NCBI GenBank assembly: GCA_030762935.1
Contig: CM060893.1
Span: 6,802,001-6,866,000, forward strand
Length of the DNA: 64,000 nt
DNA from: Hymenopus coronatus
Lineage: Eukaryota; Arthropoda; Insecta; Mantodea; Hymenopodidae
Reading direction: 5' to 3'
Below the pieces are notes generated by a model. The model worked only from the letters and a program-made list of their open reading frames with translations, ran no database searches and was not told the origin of the DNA. The position numbers and the translations under genes are program-made. This document shows, one piece after another, positions 43,901-46,372 of the stretch (position 1 is its first letter; every line of letters starts with the position of its first letter).

Positions 43901-45323
43901 GTGATGTACATTTTTTGTCCAGTGAGTTTTTGTCTATCTCTTACGGTTTAGCAGTTAAGCAAAATTCGGCAAAATTCATCCAGAATAAAGAGGTCTTCAG
44001 GGGCTATTCCCAGAAAATTTGAAATATACATTTTATTTCGGATATAAATAGCTTTAATGTACAGGATTTTAATCAAAATCGTTAGTCATTTTTAAGAAAA
44101 TCAAAATTTTCGAAAATTTTTCCATATAAAGGGTAGCTTGAGGTGTGGGGATTTTTTTGAAAATCTTTGTGTTGCATCCTTGGAAGATACTAAACCTAAA
44201 TATCAAATTTGGTATTTAACAGTCTTTTCCTTTTGGGGCTATACTGTCCACAGGCACACACATACACACAGACCTTGTTTTAAAAATGCATTTTCTGGAC
44301 TCAGGGGACCCCAAAACATATATTTCTGGTGAAAACTTGACATCAAATTTTTAGGTGCATTACAATACCTTCTCTATCCCTATGTACATTGTACATATCG
44401 GGCTAGAGAAAGTAAATATTAGTCTGAAATCCATTCTATAGTCAAAGTAAACTTTTATGTACTTTCAACTTTCAATTTGGGCAAATTAAGGAAGCTTTAT
44501 CAATGTTACAAATGCCTAAACTTCCAGGTTCTACTGATCATAATACTGCACTGCTAATTCTGTGCCAGTAAAACACGTACCTGCTCAACCGAGATCTTGA
44601 GACGTTCAAGTTCTGTCTGTTGATGTGATAGCTCCGATTTAAGTTCATCAATCCTTTGAGTAAAACCCACAACTTCCAATTGGAGTCGCTGCCTCTTTGC
44701 TTCTAGATCTCGCAATTCTGCACTAACTGAACCTGTAACACAGAAATGAGCACATCCTATCTTCTTCTTTTGTGAATAATGTGCTAGAGTTTTGGTGACA
44801 GTAATTGCTATTATATTTAACAGAAGAAACTTCCCACCTTTAATCCTTAACATTTCCTCTATTCTAAGTTTTAAGTCGGCAGCCTTAAGACTGCTGAAGT
44901 CCTCGAAAGCCTCCAGTTTAGATCTTGTGCGATGAATATCTCCATTTGGTATATTGTTTTCAACCTGTAACATTTATTATAGCTTACAGCCCATTGATCC
45001 ACACCCTTTAACTTAATCAAATATATTGTAAGCATATTATTTCAGCTTTTAAAGACGTATTGCTTATCTTTCTGAGCACAAGAACATTGTCACTGCTATT
45101 CATTTACATATATAAACTTCCTCTATAATATCTATAAGTGTTGCGATATGTTTTCATTATTGTAAAACGTTCATACCTTGGAGAGATAATAATGAGTGAT
45201 CAACGGGACGATGATGAGCACCACCGAGACCAGCAAGATGATACGTGACAACTTCACCTGGCTCATCCAATGACGACAGAAGATATGGGAGGTCGGGGCA
45301 CTGCTTCCCACGTCTAGAGTCAT
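5146..45323 (-). CDS. botv: Complete 14-exon gene: Botv/EXTL3-type exostosin-like glycosyltransferase (heparan sulfate initiation)
   Basis: Joined from the 14 exons listed in the summary: 2928 nt, 975 codons plus TGA. Human EXTL3 is about 919 residues and Drosophila Botv about 970, so the length fits. Seen in order: membrane anchor at residues 28-45, coiled-coil stem 93-142, exostosin domain from about 185 (CFDYSRC at 189-195) to about 600, linker, then GT64 domain from about 713 ([13 protein letters not shown]) with DDD at 800-802, and C-terminus KCFKFI. Known for the family: a type II ER/Golgi membrane enzyme that adds the first GlcNAc to the proteoglycan linker and so starts heparan sulfate, needed for Hedgehog, Wg and Dpp spreading in flies. 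Every intron is GT..AG with matching phase. The ATG context is AAAATGA, as is common in insects. No AATAAA or ATTAAA lies within 400 nt after the stop, so the mRNA end is unknown. Confidence 0.95.
5394..5912 (-). pseudogene. Transposase-like HTH-domain frame inside botv intron 13
   Basis: Open for 172 codons; the likely original start is MEQTGAL (ATG at 5816). [14 protein letters not shown], a short helical region, then [18 protein letters not shown] resembles the N-terminal DNA-binding part of IS630/DDE-type transposases common in insects (pattern D-x-F-x-x-x-A-I-R-x-x-V-Y). The catalytic half is absent. It is on the same strand as botv, between exons 13 and 14, so it could be spliced in. 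It is more likely a transposon fossil, though the long open frame is notable. Confidence 0.5.
5913..6643. other. No recognisable feature (botv intron 13)
   Basis: Intronic sequence without a match to the window's repeat families and without a long open frame. Confidence 0.5.
6644..7516 (-). mobile_element. HEL copy, full length
   Basis: Begins with TTTTTCACTTTCTCTATACA and the 3' palindrome (CACTATGTACATAGTG type) and ends with AGTCATGTGAATGGAACATA. Internal palindrome AATACCAAACTTGGTATT is at 6851. The CA tract is short. Confidence 0.85.
7740..7849 (+). mobile_element. HEL 3'-end fragment next to exon 13
   Basis: Only the last 110 nt of the element: TTCTGGTGAAATCTTGACAT, the GTGGAATACA motif and the decayed 3' palindrome ending GTAGAGAAGG. 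It stops 35 nt from the botv exon 13 donor. Confidence 0.7.
7885..7989 (-). CDS. botv: botv exon 13: cysteine-rich C-terminal segment
   Basis: Residues 907-941, 35 codons, phase 0. The acceptor is CCTGATGTCAG|GTGACG and the donor [25 protein letters not shown] then [14 protein letters not shown] matches the family exactly. Next comes IRFFAQ, where relatives usually have INFF, so Arg replaces Asn. A HEL 3' end finishes 35 nt from the donor. Confidence 0.96.
8153..8217. repeat. Perfect 29-bp inverted repeat with 7-nt loop
   Basis: Arms 8153-8181 and 8189-8217 pair without a mismatch (core GGGCTTCTAGCCAG / CTGGCTAGAAGCCC) around the loop GTAAAAA. The motif ACTATCTATATAT lies just outside both ends as a direct repeat (near 8142 and 8252). 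It is not part of a HEL copy. It may be the junction of two opposed retroelement insertions. Confidence 0.9.
8309..9165 (-). mobile_element. HEL copy, full length
   Basis: The left end TTTTTACTTTCTCTATACGC includes a clean 3' palindrome, and the right end is AGTCATATGAATGGAACACA. Contains the G-tract/C-tract box (CCATCCACCCCCAACTACCC) and the internal palindrome AATACCAAACTTGGTATT. Confidence 0.88.
9173..9838. other. Intronic stretch with an unrecognised 93-codon frame (minus, 9355-9636)
   Basis: The minus-strand frame contains [11 protein letters not shown] and [10 protein letters not shown] and has no family match I can name. Flanking sequence in other frames does not extend it. Probably a fossil of some repeat or a chance frame. 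Confidence 0.25.
9839..10441 (-). repeat. SINE-1, outer copy split by another SINE-1
   Basis: 3' part at 9839-9953 and 5' tRNA-like head part at 10255-10441. The two halves join exactly when the inner copy and one copy of TCTCTATCAGGCTT are removed. Possible outer target duplication: GGCACTTGAAAC (about 9825) and GGCACATGGAAC (10446). Confidence 0.9.
9954..10254 (+). repeat. SINE-1, inner full-length copy with 14-bp target duplication
   Basis: Starts with CGGTCGCTCTCCG and an A box (TAGTGTAATGG), B box GGTTCAAACC, then the body (GGATGTAAAAATCC, TTCCTTCGGAAGGGAAG, CCTGATAGAGATGCC), ending GCCATTTACATTTT. TCTCTATCAGGCTT is present at 9940-9953 and 10255-10268. The acceptor-stem halves of the tRNA-like head can still pair. 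Confidence 0.93.
10442..11611. other. No recognisable feature (botv intron 12)
   Basis: About 1.2 kb of unique-looking AT-rich sequence. No repeat family of this window and no open frame over 60 codons. Confidence 0.5.
11612..12240 (-). pseudogene. mariner transposase remnant, split by SINE-3
   Basis: On the minus strand the right part reads [11 protein letters not shown], then LVITDNLV and [11 protein letters not shown], the HTH-domain end of a mariner transposase. The left part reads [12 protein letters not shown] and NYVEK followed by a stop, the family's C-terminus. The catalytic middle is deleted, and stops interrupt the frame. SINE-3 sits between the parts with a 10-bp duplication. Confidence 0.75.
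11739..11985 (-). repeat. SINE-3, complete, with 10-bp target duplication
   Basis: Read on the minus strand: CCTAGGTAGTGTGGTGGTAG (A-box region), GGTTCGAATCTCGC (B box), body with GATAAG, TTTTCCCTTATCCTGAGA, and 3' end AACCAGGTTAAAGGACATTA plus an A-rich tail. GAGGCTATTA occurs at 11729-11738 and 11986-11995. The host sequence is a mariner fossil. Confidence 0.9.
12320..13167 (+). mobile_element. HEL copy, full length, subfamily with GCTATGCTG
   Basis: Begins TCTGATGTGTTCCATTCACA and ends GTAGAGTAGAGAAAGTAAG. Uses the CTACTCTACAAAC 5' variant. It has a run of 12 G at about 12909 in the G-tract box and a decayed 3' palindrome. Confidence 0.85.
13206..13245 (-). repeat. SINE-3 tail fragment
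   Basis: TTAATGTCCTTTAACCTGGTT preceded by a T-run is the reversed 3' end of SINE-3. The tRNA head is missing. Confidence 0.6.
13374..13522 (-). CDS. botv: botv exon 12: GT64 domain
   Basis: Residues 857-906. The acceptor is GTTGACAG|GTGCTG and the donor [32 protein letters not shown], then [19 protein letters not shown] and TRKPPIK. The CEDIAMN block is a GT64 signature. Intron 11 before it (4.4 kb) holds nested SINE-1 copies and a mariner. Confidence 0.97.
13691..14331 (-). mobile_element. HEL copy, truncated at its 5' side
   Basis: The 3' palindrome (CATACTATGTACATAGTGTA) is intact at the left, and the internal palindrome is at about 13878. It ends at ACATGGCAACCAGCTTTTAAA, so the 5' quarter is missing. 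Confidence 0.82.
14477..14563 (+). mobile_element. Solo right end of the piggyBac-like element
   Basis: About 85 nt matches the last 85 nt of the element at 23027-24485: TGTATTCTGCTCTAAAATTG, CTTGGCACTTTTCA, then GGCACTAAAAGGGTTA. Here the terminal TTAA has decayed to TTAG. Confidence 0.7.
14620..15435 (+). mobile_element. HEL copy, full length
   Basis: TCTGATGTGTTCCATTCATA start, GAGAAAGTAAAAA end, CA tract reduced to GACACACAGACG. Variant with TAACGGTCTTTTCG. Confidence 0.87.
15646..16247 (+). repeat. SINE-1, outer copy split by another SINE-1
   Basis: Head and most of the body at 15646-15845 (B box GGTTCAAACC), 3' tail at 16150-16247 (TAGAATAGGAAGCTAG type, ending TAAATAAAGC). The halves join within TCTGTGCAAAAT, duplicated at 15834-15845 and 16150-16161. 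Confidence 0.9.
15846..16149 (+). repeat. SINE-1, inner full-length copy with 12-bp target duplication
   Basis: Starts GTCGCCCTCCATGGTGTAAT, B box GATTCAAACC, full body and tail ending CGCCACTTACATTTCCATTT. It inserted into an older SINE-1 in the same orientation, independently of the nested pair at 9.8-10.4 kb. Confidence 0.92.
16248..16599. other. No recognisable feature (botv intron 11)
   Basis: Between the nested SINEs and the mariner. No repeat match and no convincing frame; the minus-strand frame over 16432-16716 has no family match and overlaps the mariner 5' UTR. Confidence 0.4.
16608..17830 (+). pseudogene. mariner transposon with a broken but nearly full-length transposase
   Basis: A terminal-repeat-like start at 16608 (GGTCTGAAAAGTTTCCGACC) is followed by a 5' UTR. 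The transposase starts [20 protein letters not shown] (ATG 16778) and runs to about 17760, with [49 protein letters not shown] and [17 protein letters not shown] all visible. At least three stops (about 17030, 17205, 17461) and frameshifts break it. I found no matching right terminal repeat. It belongs to the mariner group with DD34D catalysis. Confidence 0.85.
17911..18035 (-). CDS. botv: botv exon 11: GT64 domain
   Basis: Residues 815-857. The acceptor is GTTGCAG|AGTATGG and the donor [31 protein letters not shown] then [17 protein letters not shown] matches EXTL3, with NYS as a possible N-glycan site. The stretch LNYGG before WLYN differs from the IPHQS of the vertebrate enzyme. Confidence 0.97.
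18112..18528 (-). mobile_element. HEL copy, 3' half
   Basis: ACTTTCTCTAGTACATTTAT start with a degraded palindrome and GTGCGTGCATGTG in place of the CA tract. It stops at TTTTGCATAACTT, where a tRNA-like sequence begins. Lies in the 803-nt intron 10. Confidence 0.8.
18541..18605 (-). repeat. tRNA-like sequence, probably a further SINE fragment
   Basis: On the minus strand GCTGTGGCTGAGTGGCTAGA is a good A box and GGACTGGATTTAATCTC a poor B box. One copy only, no full cloverleaf that I can draw, so not called a tRNA gene. Confidence 0.4.
18839..18966 (-). CDS. botv: botv exon 10: GT64 domain with the catalytic DDD motif
   Basis: Residues 773-815, last codon split (AG|GTAAGC). The acceptor is [31 protein letters not shown] is followed by [22 protein letters not shown] (800-802) is the DXD-type motif that holds the metal and UDP-sugar in GT64 enzymes, so the catalytic centre looks intact. 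Confidence 0.97.
19042..19470. repeat. SINE-2 fold-back element (two opposed tRNA-like heads around a core)
   Basis: Minus-strand head at 19060-19165 (reversed TTTGAACCA B box, TGGCTACCATGGCA), core 19166-19320 (ATTGACCATAATAGTTG ... GAGATCACCTTGTGGTTTAC), plus-strand head at 19328-19405 (GCCATGGTAACTCAGTGGTA, GGTTCAAATCC). Both outer ends carry CAGACTGAAAAATTCAAT or its reverse. The head's acceptor halves TGCCATGG and CTATGGTA can pair. Confidence 0.75.
19488..19985 (+). mobile_element. HEL copy, 5' half
   Basis: From a decayed 5' end (CTGCATTTCTCCATTTACTC) through AGCAGAAATGGTCTTATTAC-type and GATTGACAAATTTC motifs to the GGTTAGCCC region. It meets an opposite-strand copy at 19996. Confidence 0.75.
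19996..20672 (-). mobile_element. HEL copy, most of the element
   Basis: The 3' palindrome is at the left (CTATATGCACAATGTACATG), and the CA tract is deleted (GTCAGTTAAATACCAAATTT follows directly). It ends near AGCAAGTAATAAGAACAATG, so the 5' end is lost. Confidence 0.8.
20743..21605 (+). mobile_element. HEL copy, full length, subfamily with GTTATCG
   Basis: TCTGATGTGTTCCAATCACA start after AAAAA, clean 3' palindrome (CACTATGCACATAGTG), GAGAAAGTAAAAA end. CA tract ACACACATACACACACACAT. Confidence 0.9.
21791..21916 (-). CDS. botv: botv exon 9: GT64 domain
   Basis: Residues 731-772, 42 codons, phase 0. The acceptor is TTGTTGACAG|GTTCTT and the donor [32 protein letters not shown] then [18 protein letters not shown] matches EXTL3 [18 protein letters not shown] and LLWPDIGVPI. 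The exon is only 126 nt and lies between two long repeat-filled introns. Confidence 0.96.
22074..22923 (+). mobile_element. HEL copy, full length, subfamily with GCTATGCTG
   Basis: TCTGATCTGTTCCATTCACA start, GAGAAAGTAAAAA end. Microsatellite ACACACACAGACAGACAGAC. About 12 nt are missing from the CGGTATCGAATTTTTGG motif. Confidence 0.9.
23027..24485. mobile_element. piggyBac-like element, non-autonomous, flanked by TTAA
   Basis: TTAA at 23023-23026 and at 24486-24489. Ends are inverted: CTCTTTTAGTG at the left and CACTAAAAGGG at the right. piggyBac elements have exactly this CCCTTT-type end and TTAA target. Near the left end a short frame [20 protein letters not shown] (23218 on) followed by an acidic stretch could be the remains of the transposase N-terminus; nothing of the DDD domain remains. 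The inside (23450-24400) matches nothing else here. A solo right end lies at 14477. Confidence 0.72.
24551..24760 (+). pseudogene. mariner 5' end with transposase start
   Basis: ACAAGGGCTATTTTTTTTTT then CAAGGTCCAATCGGTTGC is a mariner 5' terminus of known type. The frame at 24704 reads [16 protein letters not shown], the expected transposase N-terminus. It stops being recognisable after about 20 codons. Confidence 0.65.
24761..25111. other. No recognisable feature (botv intron 8)
   Basis: Intronic sequence between two mariner elements. No repeat match. Confidence 0.4.
25112..25933 (+). mobile_element. mariner element with terminal inverted repeats and internally deleted transposase
   Basis: Left end CCAGGGCGATTCAAATATAA and right end, reversed, CGAGGGTGATTCAATATAAA. 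TA precedes the left end; the right TA has decayed to TG. The frame from 25275 reads [19 protein letters not shown] and [20 protein letters not shown], the mariner HTH part. It then jumps, after a deletion, to [13 protein letters not shown], the second catalytic Asp region, and [10 protein letters not shown]. One stop and the lost first Asp region make it inactive. Confidence 0.85.
26081..26211 (-). CDS. botv: botv exon 8: start of the GT64 domain
   Basis: Residues 687-730. The acceptor is ATTATTGCAG|GATCAG and the donor [31 protein letters not shown] followed by [18 protein letters not shown] is nearly identical to EXTL3. The last block is the first beta strand of the GT64 fold, where the UDP-sugar site begins. 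It is one of the most conserved parts of the gene. Confidence 0.97.
26318..27500 (+). pseudogene. Penelope-like element, GIY-YIG domain remnant split by HEL
   Basis: 26318-26385 reads [19 protein letters not shown], and 27256 on reads [20 protein letters not shown] and [15 protein letters not shown], ending at 27497-27499. Together they align with [13 protein letters not shown] and [20 protein letters not shown] of the PLE fragment at 28752-29335. The frame is restored only if HEL (26386-27255) is removed. The GIY and YIG strands are missing upstream. Confidence 0.8.
26386..27255 (+). mobile_element. HEL copy, full length, inserted in a PLE
   Basis: TCTCATGAGTTCCGTTTACA start and GAGAAAGTAAAAA end, with (CA)n at 27090-27112. 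Flanks are GAGAA on the left and TGGCATAAAA on the right, which places the insertion between A and T. Confidence 0.92.
27544..28277 (-). mobile_element. mariner-type element with about 30-bp perfect terminal repeats, internally deleted
   Basis: Ends CGAGGTACGTCCAGAAAGTA on both strands, identical for about 30 nt through AAGTTCCGTTT, flanked by TA (27542-27543 and 28278-28279). Minus-strand frame 28160-27897 has [40 protein letters not shown] and DEERSGRPS (HTH domain). Then, after a deletion, [16 protein letters not shown] ending YVEK plus stop near 27645. The catalytic domain is gone, so it depended on an outside transposase. Perfect ends suggest a recent insertion. Confidence 0.9.
28278..28690. 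other. Probable PLE 3' UTR continuation, otherwise unrecognised
   Basis: The start (CACTTGTCTCAAACTTTTGA) matches 29536-29555, showing the mariner sits inside a PLE-related untranslated sequence. The rest to 28690 has no match I can see. Confidence 0.45.
28691..29402. repeat. Inverted repeat flanking a PLE endonuclease fragment
   Basis: Arm 28691-28746 and arm 29347-29402 are inverted copies over about 55 nt with few differences (shared AGTTGCAACAAATCTTCACT against AGTGAAGAGTTGTTGCAACT). The PLE frame fills the space between them. Confidence 0.82.
28752..29335 (-). pseudogene. Penelope-like element: GIY-YIG endonuclease domain, 5'-truncated
   Basis: Open from about 29335 to the stop at 28752. 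In order: [56 protein letters not shown] (GIY and YIG strands with the Cys pair typical of PLE), [19 protein letters not shown] (catalytic Arg), [16 protein letters not shown] (catalytic Glu region), then a C-terminal tail. In PLEs this domain makes the nick used for target-primed reverse transcription. The reverse transcriptase is missing. This is the best-kept PLE piece in the window. Confidence 0.88.
29440..29700 (+). repeat. PLE-related untranslated sequence with a hairpin
   Basis: Contains a 24-bp perfect hairpin (29461-29484 with 29503-29526, loop 18 nt) and a stretch ACTTCACTTGTCTCAAACTT shared with the sequence after the PLE at 27500/28280. Further on, CTGAAGATGCTAGAAATGGC (29627) resembles the ends of PLEs. 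Confidence 0.55.
29769..29862 (-). CDS. botv: botv exon 7: entry to the GT64 half
   Basis: Residues 656-687, ending with a split Gly (TTTATTG|GTATGT). The acceptor is [34 protein letters not shown] aligns with EXTL3 [20 protein letters not shown]. The exon is short and free of repeats, although a SINE-2 fold-back element and PLE fragments lie on either side in the introns. Confidence 0.94.
29912..30480. repeat. SINE-2 fold-back element, with three tRNA-like heads
   Basis: Minus head 29935-30020 (CAGGATTTGAACCACAG), plus head 30055-30130 (GTTGCCATGGTAACTCA, GGTTCAAACCCC), core 30210-30360 (AATTGACCATAATAGTTG ... GAGATCACCTTGTGGTTTAC), plus head 30372-30450 (GCCATGGTAGCTCAGTAGTA, GGTTCAAATCC). 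It lies wholly in the 671-nt botv intron 6 and nearly fills it. Confidence 0.75.
30534..30650 (-). CDS. botv: botv exon 6: interdomain linker
   Basis: Residues 617-655, 39 codons, phase 0. The acceptor is TTGTTGCAG|CCACAG and the donor ACGCAG|GTTTGT. An acidic stretch is followed by [20 protein letters not shown], matching EXTL3 [20 protein letters not shown]. The NYT at the end is a potential N-glycosylation site kept in the family. Confidence 0.93.
30651..31009. other. No recognisable feature (botv intron 5)
   Basis: No repeat match and no convincing frame. Confidence 0.4.
31010..31128 (-). mobile_element. HEL 3'-end fragment
   Basis: Last 120 nt of an element: TTTCTCTTCATGTACTATGT with palindrome remains, then CAAAAATTTGATACCAAGAT. 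Followed 12 nt on by an opposite full copy. Confidence 0.75.
31141..31977 (+). mobile_element. HEL copy, full length, subfamily with GCTATGCTG
   Basis: TCTAATGTATTCCATTTACA start and GAGAAAGTAAAAA end, with palindrome CACTATGTACATAGTA. About 30 nt before AAACGTTCCACGT are missing. Confidence 0.88.
31980..32255. mobile_element. Rearranged HEL fragments
   Basis: 31981-32110 is a minus-strand internal piece (AATACCAAACTTGGCATTTA). 32118-32255 is a plus-strand 3' end with a palindrome built from ACCTACTGTGTAATACATTG. The junction between them is not explained by a simple insertion. Confidence 0.6.
32259..32997 (-). mobile_element. HEL copy, 3' palindrome partly lost
   Basis: Starts inside the palindrome (ATAGGGATAGAGAAGG) and has CGTGCGTGCGTGTGTGTGGG as microsatellite. 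It lacks about 70 nt between GAATTTTTTGGGAATG and the GTAGAGCATG motif. Ends GGAACACGTCAGATTTTTTT. Confidence 0.83.
33232..33447 (-). CDS. botv: botv exon 5: end of the exostosin domain
   Basis: Residues 545-616, phase 0 at both ends. The acceptor is TTGTTACAG|GCTAGA and the donor [25 protein letters not shown] and [15 protein letters not shown] correspond to the EXTL3 blocks RVTEVHFLLRSL and RRQGRFLWETYFSTA. The exon then enters a proline-rich, poorly conserved linker. The opposite strand is also open here, but that reading has no family match. Confidence 0.96.
33560..33661 (-). repeat. Possible mariner terminal-repeat remnant
   Basis: TGTGTCCGGAAAGTAAATAC then AGTTTGGAAACAG resembles the terminal repeat of the mariner at 27544 (ACGTCCAGAAAGTAAGTTCC). 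Only one end is present. Confidence 0.35.
33662..34543 (-). mobile_element. HEL copy, full length
   Basis: TTTTTACTTTCTCTATAGGC start with the 3' palindrome, microsatellite GTGTGTGTGTCCGTGTGTCT, end GGAACACATCAGA. A PLE fragment begins directly to its right. Confidence 0.9.
34550..34690 (-). pseudogene. Penelope-like element, GIY-YIG domain fragment
   Basis: Minus-strand translation around 34680-34565 gives [20 protein letters not shown] then [10 protein letters not shown], matching [20 protein letters not shown] and [10 protein letters not shown] of the fragment at 28752. About 45 codons are recognisable, and it is cut at the HEL end. Confidence 0.7.
34691..34938. other. No recognisable feature (botv intron 4)
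   Basis: May be further decayed PLE sequence, but I cannot align it. Confidence 0.3.
34939..35831 (+). mobile_element. HEL copy, full length, subfamily with GTTATCG
   Basis: TCTGATGTAATCCATTCACA start, GAGAAAGTAAAAA end, internal palindrome AATACCAAGTTTGGTA and microsatellite ACACACACACACAGACC. One of the longest copies (893 nt); it ends 175 nt from botv exon 4. Confidence 0.9.
36007..37212 (-). CDS. botv: botv exon 4: main part of the exostosin domain
   Basis: Residues 143-544, the longest exon (1206 nt, phase 0 at both ends). The acceptor is TTTCAG|GCACAAG and the donor CCAAAG|GTACGTAAG. It opens with a proline-rich linker and then C184[11 protein letters not shown], the signature start of exostosin domains. 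Further EXTL3-like blocks are [47 protein letters not shown] and [28 protein letters not shown]. In EXTL3 this domain is not known to transfer glucuronic acid, so it may be structural. GC content is clearly higher than in the flanking introns. Confidence 0.97.
37326..37702. mobile_element. Two HEL fragments in opposite orientation
   Basis: 37326-37535 is a plus-strand 5' end (TCTGATGTGCTTCATTCACA ... ATTCCTGTATG). 37536-37702 is a minus-strand internal piece (GAAAACGAAAAGTCTGTTAA, AATACCAAACTTAGTATT). SINE-1 follows at once. Confidence 0.75.
37707..38001 (-). repeat. SINE-1, nearly complete, head decayed
   Basis: The tail and body are clear (TTACTTCCCTTCCATAGGAA). The tRNA-like head at 37930-38000 has a damaged B box (GGTTTAAACTT), so it is an older copy. 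Confidence 0.8.
38002..38423. other. Unrecognised intronic sequence with diverged tandem-like motif
   Basis: 38340-38420 (TAGATCTAGGTTAGTGTGTA, TTGATTTTTTTGTGA) recurs in diverged form at 39415-39625. Otherwise no match. Confidence 0.35.
38424..39405 (+). repeat. SINE-1 split by a HEL insertion
   Basis: Head and early body at 38424-38496 (CATGGTCTAAGGGTAACATG; the anticodon-arm region is deleted), rest at 39238-39405 (CTTAATATGGCTTTCTCTGG to the tail). SINE-1 consensus GTAAAAATCCTTAG is cut exactly between AAAAA and T. Confidence 0.85.
38497..39237 (+). mobile_element. HEL copy inserted in a SINE-1, internally rearranged
   Basis: TCTGATGTGTACCATTCACA start, GAGAAAGTAAAAA end. About 130 nt in the middle are replaced by a short unrelated segment (AAGACAGACAGAAGAGCTGA), and the palindrome arm AATACCAA is deleted. 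Confidence 0.9.
39406..39849. other. Unrecognised sequence with diverged repeats of about 95 nt
   Basis: Two loose repeats of a unit with TTAGTGTGTA/TTTTTGTGTAATTTG lie at 39470-39625. Origin unknown. Confidence 0.35.
39850..41560 (+). pseudogene. Penelope-like element, longest remnant, split by HEL
   Basis: 39850-40150 holds decayed sequence that may correspond to the region after the reverse transcriptase. 40160 on reads [16 protein letters not shown] and [13 protein letters not shown]. After HEL (40260-41132) it resumes RIEF, then [20 protein letters not shown] (GIY and YIG strands), [17 protein letters not shown], and a tail with [12 protein letters not shown]. At least three frame changes. 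It is collinear with the fragment at 28752-29335. Confidence 0.78.
40260..41132 (+). mobile_element. HEL copy, full length, inserted in a PLE
   Basis: TCTGACGTGTTCCATTCACA start, GAGAAAGTAAAA end, clean 3' palindrome (CACTATGTACATAGTG). Its microsatellite is an uninterrupted (AC) run of about 39 nt at 40953-40991, the longest in the window. Confidence 0.92.
41561..43526. other. Two kilobases of botv intron 3 without a recognised feature
   Basis: AT-rich and unique-looking. The only structure seen is a weak inverted pair, GAGTGTCCCAGAAGTT at 42407 and AACTTGGGACGCTC at 42507, about 110 nt apart, which might be a tiny MITE. Confidence 0.4.
43527..44415 (+). mobile_element. HEL copy, full length, subfamily with GCTCTAC 5' end
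   Basis: TTTGATGTGTTACACTCACA start with CTAGCTGCTCTACAAAC, end GCTAGAGAAAGTAAA. The 3' palindrome is lengthened (TATGTACATTGTACATATCG). CA tract ACACACATACACACAGACC. Confidence 0.87.
44581..44732 (-). CDS. botv: botv exon 3: coiled-coil stem
   Basis: Residues 92-142. [16 protein letters not shown] matches the EXTL3 stem SVSEELLQLEAKRQEL closely, and heptad-like spacing continues to ISVEQ at the donor CAG|GTACGT. A luminal coiled coil is expected to set the distance from the membrane and may mediate oligomers. The 105-nt intron before it has no stop in the coding frame (see findings). Confidence 0.93.
44838..44964 (-). CDS. botv: botv exon 2: stem region
   Basis: Residues 50-92, with a split Gly codon at the 3' end (G|GT). 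The acceptor is ATGTTACAG|GTT and the donor AAAG|GTGGGA. It encodes a charged stem segment ending EEMLRIK, which aligns with the stretch before SVSEEL in EXTL3. The luminal stem is poorly conserved, so identification rests on splice phase and position. Confidence 0.88.
45177..45323 (-). CDS. botv: botv exon 1: start codon, cytoplasmic tail and membrane anchor
   Basis: Codons 1-49, ending in phase 0 at the donor AAG|GTATGA. The ATG at 45323-45321 is preceded by GAAA. A short tail with basic residues ([11 protein letters not shown]) is followed by the hydrophobic run [15 protein letters not shown] at 28-42, then HYYLSK, which corresponds to the HYYLT segment of vertebrate EXTL3. It is therefore the signal anchor of a type II Golgi protein. 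Intron 1 is only 212 nt. Confidence 0.92.
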
Positions 45324-45797
45324 TTTCTAGTCACAGTATCATCTTATCTAAGGTATTTATCCTCCGATTTGTATAACTACCCGCTCGCCATTTCTCACAT
45401 TATATTCTTACCGTAAGAACTTTCACAACCTAACCTCACTTTCCGGTTTAAACATTCAGATGAACCTGAATCCTTTAGAGTACTGCTCTTCATATTACTA
45501 ATGAAATTATAATAGAGTATCTCAAAACATGTCATGAATTTCATTAATATATTTGAATGCTCATATTCAAGGATTAAAGCTGTTGAAATGCTTCAGCTGT
45601 CACTAAATTAAAACAATAGCCACCATCTTTATTTGGCGTCATATCTCGTTTGAATGGATGCCGCGATTGAAATTTAGCTCGATATATATCGAAAACGCCT
45701 TTGATCCTCAATATAAACTGCAATATGAAATGACATGCAATCAAATATGATTAGGGCCATTGAATGGCTGAAACGCTTTCAGCGCATTCTTTACGAT
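45324..45797. other. Region just upstream of botv exon 1 (5' UTR/promoter expected)
   Basis: This stretch should contain the 5' UTR and promoter of botv because exon 1 already carries the ATG. It lacks HEL and SINE sequence, unlike almost everything around it. On the gene strand AAGATGGTGGC (around 45625) resembles a YY1/Pho-type site, but I see no TATA box or initiator I would defend. Confidence 0.3.
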
Positions 45798-46372
45798 TTT
45801 ACTTTCCCTACATCGTGTATTGTACGAAGATAAGACTCAACCCAAAAATTTCATACCGAAATTTTACCGGAAATACACGTTTCAGGGTCCTCTGTATAAA
45901 CAAATTTTATTTTCTCTACACACACTATGTATAGAGAAGGTATTGTATTGCACCGAAAAAATTGATACCGAGATTTAACCGGAAACATATGTTTTGGGAC
46001 CCCCTGGGTCCAAAAAAGCTTTTTAGAAAAAGTTCGTGTGTGTATGTGTATATGTGCAGTATAGTTGAAAAAAGAAAAGTCCGTTAAATACCAAACTTGA
46101 TATTTAACTGCTGTGGTTCTCAACGTCCCTTTCTATACTGGGCGTGAAAGACCGTTTCCAAGATATTCCTTGTTATAGGTTTCAGTTTCAAAATACTTAA
46201 ACCTTTTTCATACAGGAACTTACCAATACTAGTTATTCAAAGAAACGGATAGTGGTCTTATTTCTGTTAATGTTTATCTCGATTAGCATGAAGTGGTTAG
46301 CAAAATAAGCTTACTAACAATAATAATTTGTTACAGATATGTAAAGAAAGTCATGTGAATGGAACACATTAA
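45798..46372 (-). mobile_element. HEL fragments with a SINE-1 tail between them
   Basis: 45798-45903 is a HEL 3' end. 45905-46106 is a second 3' part up to AATACCAAACTTGATATT. 46107-46156 is a SINE-1 tail (CTGCTGTGGTTCTCAACGTC). 46157-46372 is a HEL 5' part ending AGTCATGTGAATGGAACACA. The SINE piece has no head, so this was rearranged after insertion. Confidence 0.7.
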
